Origin: Gigaspora rosea
Lineage: Eukaryota; Glomeromycota; Glomeromycetes; Diversisporales; Gigasporaceae
DNA length: 64,000 nt
Assembly: GCA_003550325.1 (NCBI GenBank)
Contig: QKWP01000104.1
Location: forward strand, 119,174-183,173
Direction: 5' to 3'
Below, in pieces: positions 22,458-33,753 of this stretch; position 1 is the first letter of the stretch, and every line of letters begins with the position of its first letter. A program made the translations under genes and the position numbers. Under the pieces are notes generated by a model. That model saw only the letters and a list, made by a program, of their open reading frames with translations. It had not been told where the DNA came from and did not search any database.

Positions 22458-23245
22458 TTGTGCCCCACTATTATGCTCTTTGACTATTTGGCAAAATATA
22501 AAATTTCTCTTTAAAAATATTAAAAACCTTTCATTTTTTTTTATGTTTAAAAAACAAATAATATAAATACTACAAAAGTTATTAACTAGCTATATAAAAT
22601 GAATTATAACTCTAACCCCATTAAGCCTTTTTCAAAATGGAATAATTTCATAACTATATTGTTAGCAAAAACTCCATCTTAATAGAAAAAAAAAGGAAAA
22701 ATTACTAGGTAATTAGAATATTTAATATTAGAAGATAAAAATATTTGTTATTGTGAAATTTTGTCGTTATATGTATATTAAATTGCATGGACCAGCAAAT
22801 TATATTAAATCACAATCATATTTATCTATTGATGGGAATTTCTAATTTTTAATTGTTAACAAGGACGATAGAATGTTGTAATCAACGATTAATCATATTT
22901 TCCATTGTTTTTTATATATTCTAATATAAAAATGATTTAGTAGCGATAAAAAATTAATTGATGGAGTTCCTAGAAATATTCAGTGACAGAATCTTCCACT
23001 ACAGATTTTAATTGGTGTGATCAATGATTTTATAAAACATCCGCAAATTTTAAATAAACTATCGATTGAATTATTTTCTACGAAGGTGTTCTATCATATT
23101 GGGTAATCCATTTATTAATTGCTTAAAATTATTGTTATTAATTTAATAATTAGTTTTTAATTTTTAATCATTAGAAAATTCACAGTTAATAAATAGAATT
23201 CACATGTTATATGTATCAGTAATGGTTTAACACTCCTTACGTATA

Positions 23246-23354
23246 CAATATTGGGCAAAAATTGTAGAATAACGCAAATGATCACGTGCCGCTCTGCGGC
23301 ACGTGTAGCCAATCATTTGCCAAATTACTGTATTCGACAATTTGCCCAATATTG
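23246..23354. repeat. 109-bp foldback with a GC-rich tip (copy 2)
   Basis: Identical to 20353-20461. Here the sequence continues past the block into CATGTTTACATCATAACACA (about 23422), which also follows the related copy at 14.1 kb, so the longer repeat is complete on this side. Confidence 0.8.
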
Positions 23355-23369
23355 GTGTTATCCGGCAAT

Positions 23370-24350
23370 TTATGATCATGATCGGTAGGGAGTTGCTCGC
23401 TGAGTTTTAATTTAAATAAACATGTTTACATCATAACACATGAAAAAATAACAAGAAGAAATAATTTCATGATCATATGAGTTTGCCGGATAAATAAATG
23501 ATATGATCCAACAATATCATTATATCGGGATAGGCATTACCTACAACTGCAATCTCCAGAAAATTAGTTACGGCATATCTACATAAAGTACAACTAATAA
23601 AGTAGACAATCAATAGCTATTATTTTCACATAATTAACCTGTTTTGCTTATTAAAACCCGTTTGGAATATCTTTAACGTCTCTATCGATACACATTAAAT
23701 TCCAATCAATAGAATTAAGTTACAGTAATGACGTCATGATGACATCATGAATACTGATATATCATCAGATTTTGCAAAAAATTCATAAGATTTTCTTATT
23801 TAGAGACAAAGTAAATTAGAGACAAAGTAAATTGGAGACAAAGTAAATGGGGATTAATAAATATACAGTAGTAATAAAATATACCGTTTGCTTTATTGTT
23901 TATAGGTATTGTTTTATAGTATCACCAACGCGAAATACCGATGTTTACGTACGTACGTACGTACAGTATCAGGTATGTACATACGTATAACAGATTTACA
24001 GGAATTTTCGGTTAAGACAGTCCGAACCTAATTATTGTGAATCCGGATTATTCTGCTTTAGAATCGAACACTATAATTATCGTGTAACTAGATAAAAATT
24101 AACGCAATAGCAACCGTAGTAATAGTTGAGTTTCTGGGTATCGTTTATTTTAATAAAGAAATTTGGCAAAAGTGTGCAAAGAGAATAACACTTGAAAATT
24201 CTTATATAAATGTCATGCACTGATCTTGTTAACCTTTGCCTTAAAATTAACTTGGTTAACTCGTAAGTTTGTCTCTTTCTTTTTTTTTTTGGATTTTGTA
24301 TATTTTATTATTGAATTTACTAACGATTATTCCAACCTTAGCAGTAAGAA
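23370..24350. other. Spacer with small tandem repeats
   Basis: It holds three ~17-bp GAGACAAAGTAAATT units (about 23805-23850) and an (ACGT)n run at 23946-23963. At 24280-24340 a T-run and CTAACGATTATTCCAACCTTA form a possible intron 3' end before the small ORF at 24351. It is homologous to the segment before 28745. Confidence 0.5.
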
Positions 24351-24485
24351 ATGTATGTTCAAATTAAGCACACAAACAATAATTCTGATGATTTGGCAAC
24401 TATTATATATGAAGGAGATGAGTTTCCTGGTAAAGCCGTGGTAACCTCTGGTGAATTTGATATTTATAATGGTGGCTCATTTTAA
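24351..24485 (+). CDS. Small ORF, 44 aa, paralogue of 28745-28879
   Basis: An ATG-to-stop frame of 44 codons encoding an acidic peptide with EGDEFPGK and SGEFDIYNGG. It aligns to the ORF at 28745 over its whole length without a gap, same start and same stop position. About half the residues are identical and several codon differences are silent. Upstream sequence is also homologous and looks like an intron 3' end (T-run, ACGATTATTC, then an AG), so this may be a terminal or sole coding exon. No signal peptide, membrane segment or known domain. I do not recognise the family. The protein may be longer with unseen 5' exons, or this copy may be a decaying paralogue. Confidence 0.5.
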   Translation: MYVQIKHTNNNSDDLATIIYEGDEFPGKAVVTSGEFDIYNGGSF

Positions 24486-24665
24486 GATCTAAGTTTCAAT
24501 TATAGTGTATAATATGATTATCATTTTCAAACAATAAATTATCCAAGATAATATGTTCTATCTCATAATAAATTAACAATATATATGAAAATGTTCTGTT
24601 GTTCGTTTAATCATCCTTGTCTAATCATATATCAAGACTATCGTACCAAATACATACTCTATACT

Positions 24666-24796
24666 CAGGGTTGGCAATGGAGCTCAATGGAGCTGCGAAT
24701 GGAGTCAATGGAGTATCGAATGGAGTCAATGGATATAAGTTCTTTTAACCCCATTCGTGTAGCCATCGGGCTCCATTGATTCCATTGACAATCCTG
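24666..24796. mobile_element. Short MITE with CAGGG ends (hAT-like)
   Basis: CAGGGTTGGCAATGG at the left is inverted as CCATTGACAATCCTG at the right. The interior repeats AATGGAGTCAATGGA. The CAGGG terminus is hAT-like, but I could not confirm an 8-bp duplication. Confidence 0.6.
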
Positions 24797-24804
24797 CTTC
24801 ATAC

Positions 24805-25077
24805 GCATTTTACTTATTTGCGCGGGTAACACAAACCAAAAAAGGAAATCCGTTTTTGTAAATAAACTAATAAAAATTTAGGGTTAGGGCCTTAATGTTA
24901 GAAGCTATAGAGTTAGAGTGATGCTTAATATAAGTAAAATTTCATTCCCGTCATTTTTAATTAGTGTACCAAGATCGATTTAAACGTTAGTTTTATCCGG
25001 AATAGTCAAAATTTGCACTCTCCGATTGGCTATTTCCTCTCAAGGAGCTTGTATTACCCGCGCAAATAAGTGGATGC
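24805..25077 (+). mobile_element. MITE, ACTTATTTGCGCGGGTAA family
   Basis: Inverted termini GCATTTTACTTATTTGCGCG and, at the right, the complement of GCATCCACTTATTTGCGCG. CTTCATAC (24797-24804) and CTTTATAC (25078-25085) form an 8-bp target duplication with one mismatch. The core contains TTAGGGTTAGGGCC and TTCCCGTCATTTTTAATTAG, shared with the MITE at 30865. Confidence 0.85.
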
Positions 25078-25085
25078 CTTTATAC

Positions 25086-27405
25086 GTACATACGTTTGTA
25101 CTTACTTGTTACGCATGCGTGAGATGTAACAAATACTAGTGTACATATATGCGTATGTCATTACGCCTTATATGAATCAACACAAAATATAAAGTTTAGT
25201 TCTAACAGTAAAGTGGTTGTTATAAACGAAATCTCATGCTAAAATGTTACCTATTATATATTATTGTAGTTTGTTTAAAAAAATTGGTTTATATAAATAG
25301 ACTAATGCTAATTTTATAACCCTATCAAAGAACTATAAATTGTTTGCATTTCAGTTGGGTGACGAAATTTCAAAAAGTCTTACCCTTTTCCATTCTTATA
25401 TGACGTTTGATCATTGACTGCTTTATAAATGTATTTAACAAGGTCTTCAATATTTTCAAAATCAGTAACTTTTATAAATCAATATCAGGTGCGTCCATGT
25501 ATAACAAGATAGGGATAGAACCGTAGAAAAGAATCGTAACCTTTTTCTTTGACCTTTACAATTTGAATTTTCAAAATCAAGATGAAATTTATAGAGATCG
25601 GATGTGTTTGTTTTTATACCATATGTTAGTTGAATAATAATAATATGTCATATCTCCATTTTTAATACTGTATTTCTCATAGTTAGGGTCTGGCAATTCT
25701 CGATTATGGATACATCTTCCAAAAGAGTGAATTTTTATGTGAGCATTAATTAATAAGCATAGTCACTCTTATTCACAAGATTACAACCACCGATAATCCA
25801 GGAAACGAAAACCATTAAATGACATATGAATTTCGTAAATTTAGGAATATGTTTTCATGTATTCCCATATGTCTGTTGGGAAGATGTCAATGATATCAGC
25901 AGAAGAGCCCATGGTATTGACGCAAGACATTACTAAGTATCTATGAACAATGATTTCGTCTTATCAAAACTATCCAAAAGCTTAATCGTACAAAATGAAT
26001 TCTTTTGTAGCGTGATAATTAAAGAACGAAATATTATTTCTTTGCATACTTTTTGCACATCAATATAAATGTACAGTATATAGTACAAAAGAAATTTAGT
26101 TTAATCTCGCACAGATATGGTGTTATAAGATGTAATTTGCGAAAAATTTCTATTAATTAATGATATATAGGATTATTCATACACAATTGCAAGTACAGTA
26201 TTTAAGTGTATGATATTATGTGAACTCGTTTTACATTGAATAGTCCCAGGTACCAATTGTAAACACAGATAATGTGATGTCTCAAATACAATACAAAATA
26301 AGTATTTGGTATTTTATGTATCACGACGAAATTAAGTTGATAAAATATTCGATTAATTTGATTAATTTGGGAAAAAAAGATAAAGTTCTGACATTTTTAG
26401 AAGTTTAGATATTTTTAAATTTCCCGATTCCATGTGTGAGATTAAAATGCGCGATAAACTATGTAAATAAAACTATATGTGGTAACATATTAAAACCTTA
26501 TCTAAACTTTTCATTTAGAATAAAAATTTTATTTCTTATGCATTATAATAATTTTTCACGAATTTCAAATAGATGTACAACCCTTACAGCTCAGTATATT
26601 AGGATAAAATTTTGTAAAGACCAAGATTATATAGCTCTACAAACAAATGACTAAGTTGAGTCTTTCTTTTTTTTTTATATATATTTAAATTATATTTAAA
26701 TGAGAAAAATAGTTTTGTACCTTTGCTTGTAAACTATGAAATTGGTCTTTGCAAAATTTTATTCTAAATCATTGAACCATTAAGTTGTTAAATTTCGCGA
26801 AAAATTATTATAGCGATAGCAATTAACTAAAATTTATTCTATACAAAGATAAAAACTTTAGAAATTTTTATATGATATATTTATAGTTTTGATTTGCATA
26901 GTATATCGTGCACCCCAGTGTGAGATGCATTGAAAAAGCGACGAGAGTAAATAATTAATAATAATTGAACCAAATTATTGTTATTAAAATTAAGGGTTAA
27001 AACTAATATTAATTAATATTAATTAAATATTATTCGGCAGCTAACGTGCCAAGTAATTCGAGTTATTTGACAAGTATGCCGCAAGTTTGTCCTAATTATA
27101 ACCTAGTTCATCACCGGCAAAATGCAAGTTCCATAATCGTAAGAATTATTAAGTAGGACAACTAGTTGCACTGGTTATCGTATATACCTGGTTTGATTTA
27201 ATAATAAATATTTTGTCCATTATAAAAAAACCTGTTTGAATACCTTTAATGTCCGATAACAATTTTGACATTTGCCAAATTTATTAATAATAATTTACGT
27301 AATAATAATATACTTTGACATTTCGAAAAGCTTCATCCACTGAATAATAACATTTCTACTATATTATTAATATATATATATATAGATTTATAAACATTAA
27401 ATATA
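25086..27405. other. AT-rich spacer, no gene seen
   Basis: Reading both strands I find only short frames without family signatures and no paired termini that I can support. Confidence 0.45.
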
Positions 27406-27407
27406 TA

Positions 27408-27877
27408 CAGTCAACTATTTCTATAACGAACTGCTAATTCCTAAATAAATAAAAAAAAAACAAAAAATGACAAAACAAAATGATTAAAAAAAAAATTAAC
27501 ATATAATAATGTATACTATTTTAGTTTATTTTGTTTTATTTTGTTGGGGGAAATGTAATGTAACAGGTTTGTGCGCCATAAGATAATGTTGCTATTGTTA
27601 ACATTTTTCTCGGCTGTACGTACGTACATACGACGTATGTACTGTACGTAAAATAAATAACAAGAAGTTTCTTTAAAACACAAAATAAGTAAGTACAGAC
27701 AACTCTATACCGAACCTCTCTATAACGAACTCTGGATATAATGAACTAAAATCTTTTGGATTTTATAATAGTTCGGTATAAAAAGAGTTATAGTTTCTTA
27801 AGAACCCATAGTAATTTTTATATAGTAAACTTTTTTAACAGCCAAAACCAACAGTTCGTTATAGAAAGAGTTGACAG
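27408..27877. mobile_element. TA-flanked pogo/Tigger-type MITE
   Basis: CAGTCAACTATTTCTATAACG at the left is inverted at the right (CGTTATAGAAAGAGTTGACAG), with TA on both sides. Inside, about 27697-27800, is a second pair (CTATACCGAACCTCTCTATAACGAAC and TTCGGTATAAAAAGAG) suggesting a nested relative. A 7-base CGTACGT-type cluster lies near 27617-27650. The CAGTCAACT...ATAACGA end is the usual pogo/Tigger type. Confidence 0.75.
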
Positions 27878-27879
27878 TA

Positions 27880-28740
27880 TAGGTTAATTTAATTCATTCC
27901 AAGTTAATTGTAGAAGCTCAAAATTTTTTATATGAACGATGATTAATATTTAGATTTCTAGATTTAAATTAATATTAAACACTTTAAAAAGTTTACAATA
28001 GTGCAATTCTTTATCTTGTTAATTGACAAGCTACTGTATTAATTTTTCCACATTAATTCACAAATAAAAATAGTTGAAGCAAACAAAGAAAAATTAACAA
28101 TTATAAATAATATTTAATATTAGCATTTTATGCTTTATATATTATCGTTCGCAATTAAATTTTATAAATTGGAAGTTTGTTTATGATTACGTCAATATTA
28201 TGTAGCGCACCAACCTGGTGCTCATTTTCCGGATGGTAGTTAAGTGCGTAGCATTGCGTAATTCTGCTAGTCTTTTTTTTTTTTGTAAAAAAATTAATAT
28301 CATTTGTGATAGATTGTTCTACTTTGTTTAAATTTTAATAAAAGTTCTAAGTAACTAAACAAAGCAAAAAATCAAGTTAAAAAAAGTATAAATAAGTGTT
28401 ATTTTTTTACAGATCAAATTTCAAGATAAGCTTAGTTTTAACCTCGACCAACAGAGATTAGAACGTATGTAAAAAAAAACAAATTTTATTGATTTCGTTT
28501 TTTAATATTGAATTCGCTAACGATTATTCAAAATTACAGCAAGAAAAAGTCTTAACTAAGCTTTACCTTAAGAACTTAAGCTTAAAAGTTTAAATTTGAA
28601 ATTAAAAGGTTTGTATATATATGCGCATATATATTTTTTATTTATTTATTTAATTTTTTTTTTTTTTTTTTTTTTGAATTCGTATTTTTAGCATTGAATT
28701 CTCTAAACGATTATTCAACCTTACAGTAAAAAAAATTAAA
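27880..28740. other. Possible 5' exon/intron of the small-ORF gene
   Basis: A short coding-like exon (about 28414-28467, reading IKFQDKLSFNLDQQRLE) lies between a TTTTTACAG acceptor and a GTATGT donor. Two tandem versions of an intron 3' end follow (CGATTATTCAAAATTACAG at about 28530, CGATTATTCAACCTTACAG at about 28710). They may belong to one gene with the ORF at 28745, but I cannot join them with confidence. Confidence 0.35.
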
Positions 28741-28744
28741 AAAA

Positions 28745-28879
28745 ATGGAAAGAATATGTCAGAGTCACCGAAATAACGCTGACGATTTGCCAGCCGCCAT
28801 ACATGAAGGTGACGAGTTTCCTGCTAAACCCGCACCACCGTCTGGTGAATTCGATGTTAATGACGGCGGTGAGTTTTAG
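28745..28879 (+). CDS. Small ORF, 44 aa, paralogue of 24351-24485
   Basis: ATG-to-TAG frame of 44 codons, acidic, with NNADDLPAAIHEGDEFPAK and SGEFDVNDGGEF. It matches the ORF at 24351 end to end without gaps. It follows a good intron acceptor (TTCAACCTTACAG, ending 28730), so its start is 15 bases into an exon. Caution: the last codons GGC GGT GAG T contain a perfect splice-donor consensus (G|GTGAGT). The visible stop may therefore lie inside an intron, making this the first coding exon of a longer protein. No domain recognised. Confidence 0.5.
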   Translation: MERICQSHRNNADDLPAAIHEGDEFPAKPAPPSGEFDVNDGGEF

Positions 28880-28896
28880 ATATATGGACCCCATGA

Positions 28897-29030
28897 TTAC
28901 AATGTGTTATATTTCTATCTTTATTTCAATGTGTTATTTTTCTATATTTATGTCAATGTGTTATTTTTCTATATTTATGTCAATGTGTTATATTCCTATG
29001 TGTTATGTTTCTATATTTATGTTAATAAAT
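28897..29030. repeat. Tandem repeat, ~29-bp unit
   Basis: CAATGTGTTATTTTTCTATA and ATTTATGT alternate four to five times. Confidence 0.85.
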
Positions 29031-29160
29031 TTATTTTTTACGTAAAAATATGTGTACCAGTTACTCTATAATTTATATTTGACAATTGTGTCTGAAAAAA
29101 GAAAATATCGGCTTCAATATTTTTTTACAATAATGATACATAATGAACTGAAGGTTTTAA

Positions 29161-29163
<3 letters not shown>

Positions 29164-29208
<45 letters not shown>
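29164..29208. repeat. Poly(A) run of 45
   Basis: An uninterrupted run of 45 A. It could be a retroposition tail, but I see no recognisable insert to its left. To its right, at about 29262-29276, is AGTTCGTTATAAAAAG, a pogo-type MITE end. Confidence 0.9.
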
Positions 29209-29210
<2 letters not shown>

Positions 29211-29279
29211 TTACCATTTATTATGCTTCTATACCAACTTTATATTTTGATAAAAAAAGTTCGTTATAAAAAGTTTTGA

Positions 29280-29980
29280 TGCTGAGTCAATCATCCTTGC
29301 AAATTCAGCAATTGAGGCGCGGTCATATGATATTGCGACCGGGCCCCCTAGAAAAATTCTGGGAAAAATTGTTTTTTTTATTGCGATATCAATTTAGTAT
29401 TATTTTTGCTGATCAAAACATAACTATGAGGTGAAATCCTAAAAAAGTAATTCACAGAATTGCTATTTAATTTATACTATATATATATTTATATCACGGC
29501 TTAAATCACGTCTATAACGATGAAAGCAAGGTCTCACCTTTAATATTTTTTAAAAAAAAAATCACGTCTATAACTACACACTCAGAAGATTTACTTCTAA
29601 TAAATTAATACGCAAGATACAAAAATAAGATAAGATCTTTATCATTAAGGTTTAAACTTAATATTTATGCTTAACTTTTCGAATATCTTAACGATTATTT
29701 TATAAATTTTCCAAATTTTTTACTTAATCTGTATTTATTTTTTCAAATGCACTTGTTCCTGCACGTGAAGTTACACACAAATACGCAAACGTAATTGGTG
29801 GACAAAAATAGTTAAAACAATTACTGTCGTCCTTCTCTATAGCAGTCCGTATAATGCAAATTTTTTTGTTTTATTTATTTATTTTTTTTTAAAGAGTGAA
29901 CTTTTTGTTTGCAATTTTATTATCATTTATATTGATCATTACATATATTATATATATATAATTACAGTACAATTTCAAAT
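29280..29980. other. AT-rich spacer
   Basis: No gene or paired repeat supported. Confidence 0.4.
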
Positions 29981-29999
29981 CTCTATTTTGAACTTAAAC

Positions 30000-31262
30000 C
30001 TAATTTATCCTCGAGTTAAACTCTAACGCCCCACATGCATTAGTTCAAGATTTATACTTCGAACTTACTCTATTCCCTAAATTAGCATTCCCCGCATCTC
30101 TCATGCTGGTCTTATTAACTCCCAGACAGGTATTCAGAGATCGTCCGCCGCATTCATAATTCTGTGCTTGATTTACTTCCTGTTTGGTAACCAGGGGGCG
30201 CCAAGTTCCCATGAAGGTCCACATTCCTACTACTGTATAATCCGTGTTCTCACTAGCATTACCTTAGTAGGCACCTCACCGCTTATTTCACTGACATCTT
30301 GGTCACCATCCTTATAATGTTCTTTAGCTTCAGCATGTAGCCAATTACCATATAAGGAGACTCCCGTGTGTTGGTTAAGTATGGACTATGTTGTGTAATT
30401 TATAGTTACATCCAACTAGGTTTATAGTCACAAACTACTTCCAGTTTTCATCCGAAGTGATTGGTATTTAATGTTGGTATGTCCTTGCAATGCTGTTATA
30501 CCTTGTTCACAATACAGTACTATTACTAGCCTAGTGCTTCCTGCTTTCATATTTTTACATTTCTAAGTGTAATGACTCTACTTCTTCTCTGCATATTTAT
30601 TTCCTATTTTACTCTTCTGTGTTTGCCAAAGGTGTTCCTAGATAATAACCAGTTTTCTTGCACCTTACTTGTATCCACTACTTTTCTCATCGATATAGTG
30701 CCACCTTTTTTACAAAGACCACTATTTTAAAAATGTTTACCAATCTAGTATTTACATGGACTTTACTGAGTATGGGACAAATATTCGTAAATATTACATT
30801 TACTAGAACTTGAACCAGTAACTTCTAGTATCAGAACGAGCATCTAGACCACTAGGCTACAGGGGCGTGCACTTATTTGTGCGAGTGATACAAATCCAAA
30901 AGGGAAATTAGCCAATCGGAGAACGTAAAATGTGATGATCCAGGATTAGCCCGACACGTGAGCAAAGCGAAGAAAAACACAAAAAAAACCGTAAAAAGAG
31001 AAAATACAAGAAAACGAGTGTATAAACCTGTCTTGGTGCACTAATTAAAAATGACGGAAATGAAATTTTACATATAATAGGCATCATTCTAACCCTATAG
31101 CTTCTAACATTAAGACCCTAACCCTACCCTAACCCTAAATTTTTAATTTTACAAACTTAGTTTATTTTTACGTTGAATTTCCTTTTTAGGTTTGTACCAC
31201 TCGCACAAATAAGTAAAGCGGGCTACAGGGTCCCATCCCTGTATCATGCAAATTGTATGATT
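30000..31262 (-). mobile_element. tRNA-headed SINE-like unit, split by a MITE
   Basis: On the minus strand the sequence entering from 31250 reads ACCCTGTAGCC, is interrupted by a MITE, and resumes with TAGCCTAGTGGTCTAGATGC (A-box-like). CTGATACTAGAAG follows, and then ACTGGTTCAAGTTCTAG (B-box GGTTCAA) at about 30805-30820. The downstream body to about 30000 is unusually GC-rich for the region and has no coding frame, as in long SINE bodies. The 3' limit is a guess. Confidence 0.5.
30865..31220 (-). mobile_element. MITE with perfect 10-bp target duplication, inserted in the tRNA head
   Basis: GGCTACAGGG flanks it at 30855-30864 and 31221-31230. Termini ACTTATTTGTGCGAGTG are inverted. It is the same family as 24805-25077 in opposite orientation, and its core is shared with 17519-17782. 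Size and duplication fit Mutator-like MITEs. Confidence 0.9.
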
Positions 31263-32659
31263 GTATAAAGGTTTTTATTATAATGTGATTATAAAAAGGT
31301 ATTTGTTTATAATTTTATTAGTAAAATAGTGCAGACTTTGGCATGATTATAAAAGGTTTTACTATAATGTGATTATATAGGAGGAAACTATATAAAGGAA
31401 GGCAGTAAATTTGCGGATTTTTATTGTATAATATCACATGCATGATGAAAAGAATAAATTTGTTTTGTAATATAATATCCAGCAAAATTGCAATTTATTG
31501 TTTTTTAATCTGTTCTAAATTTTCTAGGAGCTCTTCATAACTATTGTTATGCAGTTAACTCTCTTTATAACAAATCTTTTTATAATAAAACCAAAACATC
31601 TTTAAAAAATTTACTATTGTAAAAAGTTTCTATTAAATTTAATAAAGATAAAAGCAAGGTCTTGCCTTTAACATTTAAAAAAAAAAATTTACTAGTAAAA
31701 ACTGTTAGTTCAATATATAAAAGTTAACTATATATGATTTTTGTTTCTTTTCTATTTGATTGTTATTAATAATTTAATTTCCATTTATTTGTTATTGATA
31801 TTTTGTTAGTTATTTATATTTTGACAAAAAAATTAAGGTAGCCTTATATTTAGAAATACAAAAAACATGATAAACAAACTTGAGAGAATATTAGCTACTT
31901 TAGCAATTCTATAATTCAAATTCTTTATTGTATAGTATTAAAGTTTACTACAACAAAAGAGAGTTATATTTGGATATATAGTAATATCTGTTGTTTAACT
32001 ATGATTATTAACTCTATAGCCTCTTATAACTCTGTTTGAACTATTTATTTGTGTTAATTTAGTTTATGAATTTTATAAATGCTGATTTATTTATAAATCA
32101 CTTATTTAATAAACTTCTTTATAATAAACCCTAGAAATAATAGATTATAAAATTTAGATTTTGTATATTTAATAATTCGATATTATTTGTAAATTTAATT
32201 CAAGTTTTGCAATTTATTTTAAATTTGTCATAATTATTACTTAAAAACAATAAAAAACTTTTTTCAAATTTAATATTAAAAAAAAATAAAAAAACAATAA
32301 TATTAAAAAAGGATCAATAAAATCACTAAAGTTTGAAAAAATTAAAAATAATAATTTTTTTAGAAAATTGTAAGATTAGAATTTTGCTGTATGTTTCTAA
32401 AAATAAGCTATGTTTTTTGTTTAAAAGTTATACAAAAAAAATATGAGATGGCTTATTTTTAAATTTTTAATATTTGAAAAATTAAAAAATGTACTAATAA
32501 AAAGTTAATCAAATAACACCAAATTTTTAATGTAGGTGTATTTTATTATTCTGAACAACTTTATTTAATAACACTCTTTGAGGTTTACTTAGTAAAATTT
32601 AGACTTTTATATATAGCAACTATTAATAGTTTTTTTAAGATTTTTTAATAAAATCAGGT
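31263..32659. other. Very AT-rich spacer with MITE scraps
   Basis: No gene. ATGCAGTTAACTCTCTTTATAA near 31549 and ATAATAAACCCTAG near 32122 look like remnants of the pogo-type MITE family seen at 27.4 kb. Confidence 0.4.
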
Positions 32660-33753
32660 TACCGTATTTTCGTGAAATAACGGGCATGGGCGTTATTTAG
32701 AAAATCGTACCACCCCAAAATATCATGCGATGTCTCAAAATAACGCCCATGCGCGTCCCTAAATAACGTGCACCCTACATAACTTGTATAAAATTTTAAT
32801 GTCAAACAGGTTTATATTGTTTACATGGGATAAATATTTAATATTTGATAATCGATAAATTATTAATTTAGACTTTCCACTCGAGAATTAAAAAAATTTT
32901 ACTATATATATATATAATCGGGAATTCCATGTTATTTAATCTTTAATTAATATAAAACTTTATTTATAGCAATAACGCAAAATTCAACATTATTAGGTAC
33001 CGGTATTTAATTCACGGGCAAGTGATAGAAAAGAACTTAGAAGTACCCTCTTGATGGTAATTCCTTTTTTTATCCCGAGATTTAGTGCGTTATAAAAATA
33101 AATTCGTAGCAGAACGTGAGGCAGTTTCTTCACCAAAAGTTGAACCACCAAAAACTAAAGTGCAAACCAAAAAATACGAAACGAAATACTAGGCTAAGAA
33201 ATTCCTTTTTTTTTATGATAACGCTGCGATAAAAATAAAAAAAAAATTATTAAATGCCGGTATATGCATGATTAGTACAATCTGCAGCAAAGTTTTTTCA
33301 AAGTTTGAGTCCTTTTAAATCGGAAATTAATTCTCTTTGTTTTTAGCATTTACTATTCAATTTAAAGATTTAGACAGCATCCAAAAAACTACTAGCACTG
33401 GCCCTACCGATCTAACTGATCCACTAGACAAGACCCATATAATCCAACGTTCTACCAATGGTATACAATTCAAAAGAACGAATATAAATCATCATACAAC
33501 TAGTTACAAAGATAAGTTTTCTAACTAATATGCTTTAAAATGTTTTTAATTAATATAGTTGCCCGTTAATAAAACTACCTATAATAAATAATCATCTTAC
33601 CTATAATATTCGTTAAACTTGGTAACATTAAAACGAAAGTTACGAATTTTCAAAAAAAAACTTTTTTTTTAAGAAAGATAATTCTAAAAAAAGATAAGTA
33701 CCGTATATTCTTTTCTTTCTGTTATTATTCGATTTGTTAATTCTACTGTATGA

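Larger units (their letters stand above)
20478..23369. repeat. 2.89-kb block, copy 2
   Basis: Second copy of 17604-20476. Its only clear difference is a 19-bp segment at 20569-20587 between two TAACT motifs. It begins right after the N, with only the right part of the MITE, and its 3' edge runs on into unique sequence. Confidence 0.9.

Noticed and set aside
24666..24804. 8-bp target duplication for the CAGGG-ended MITE
   Set aside because: TCTATACT and CTTCATAC do not align; the right flank is already used by the next MITE.
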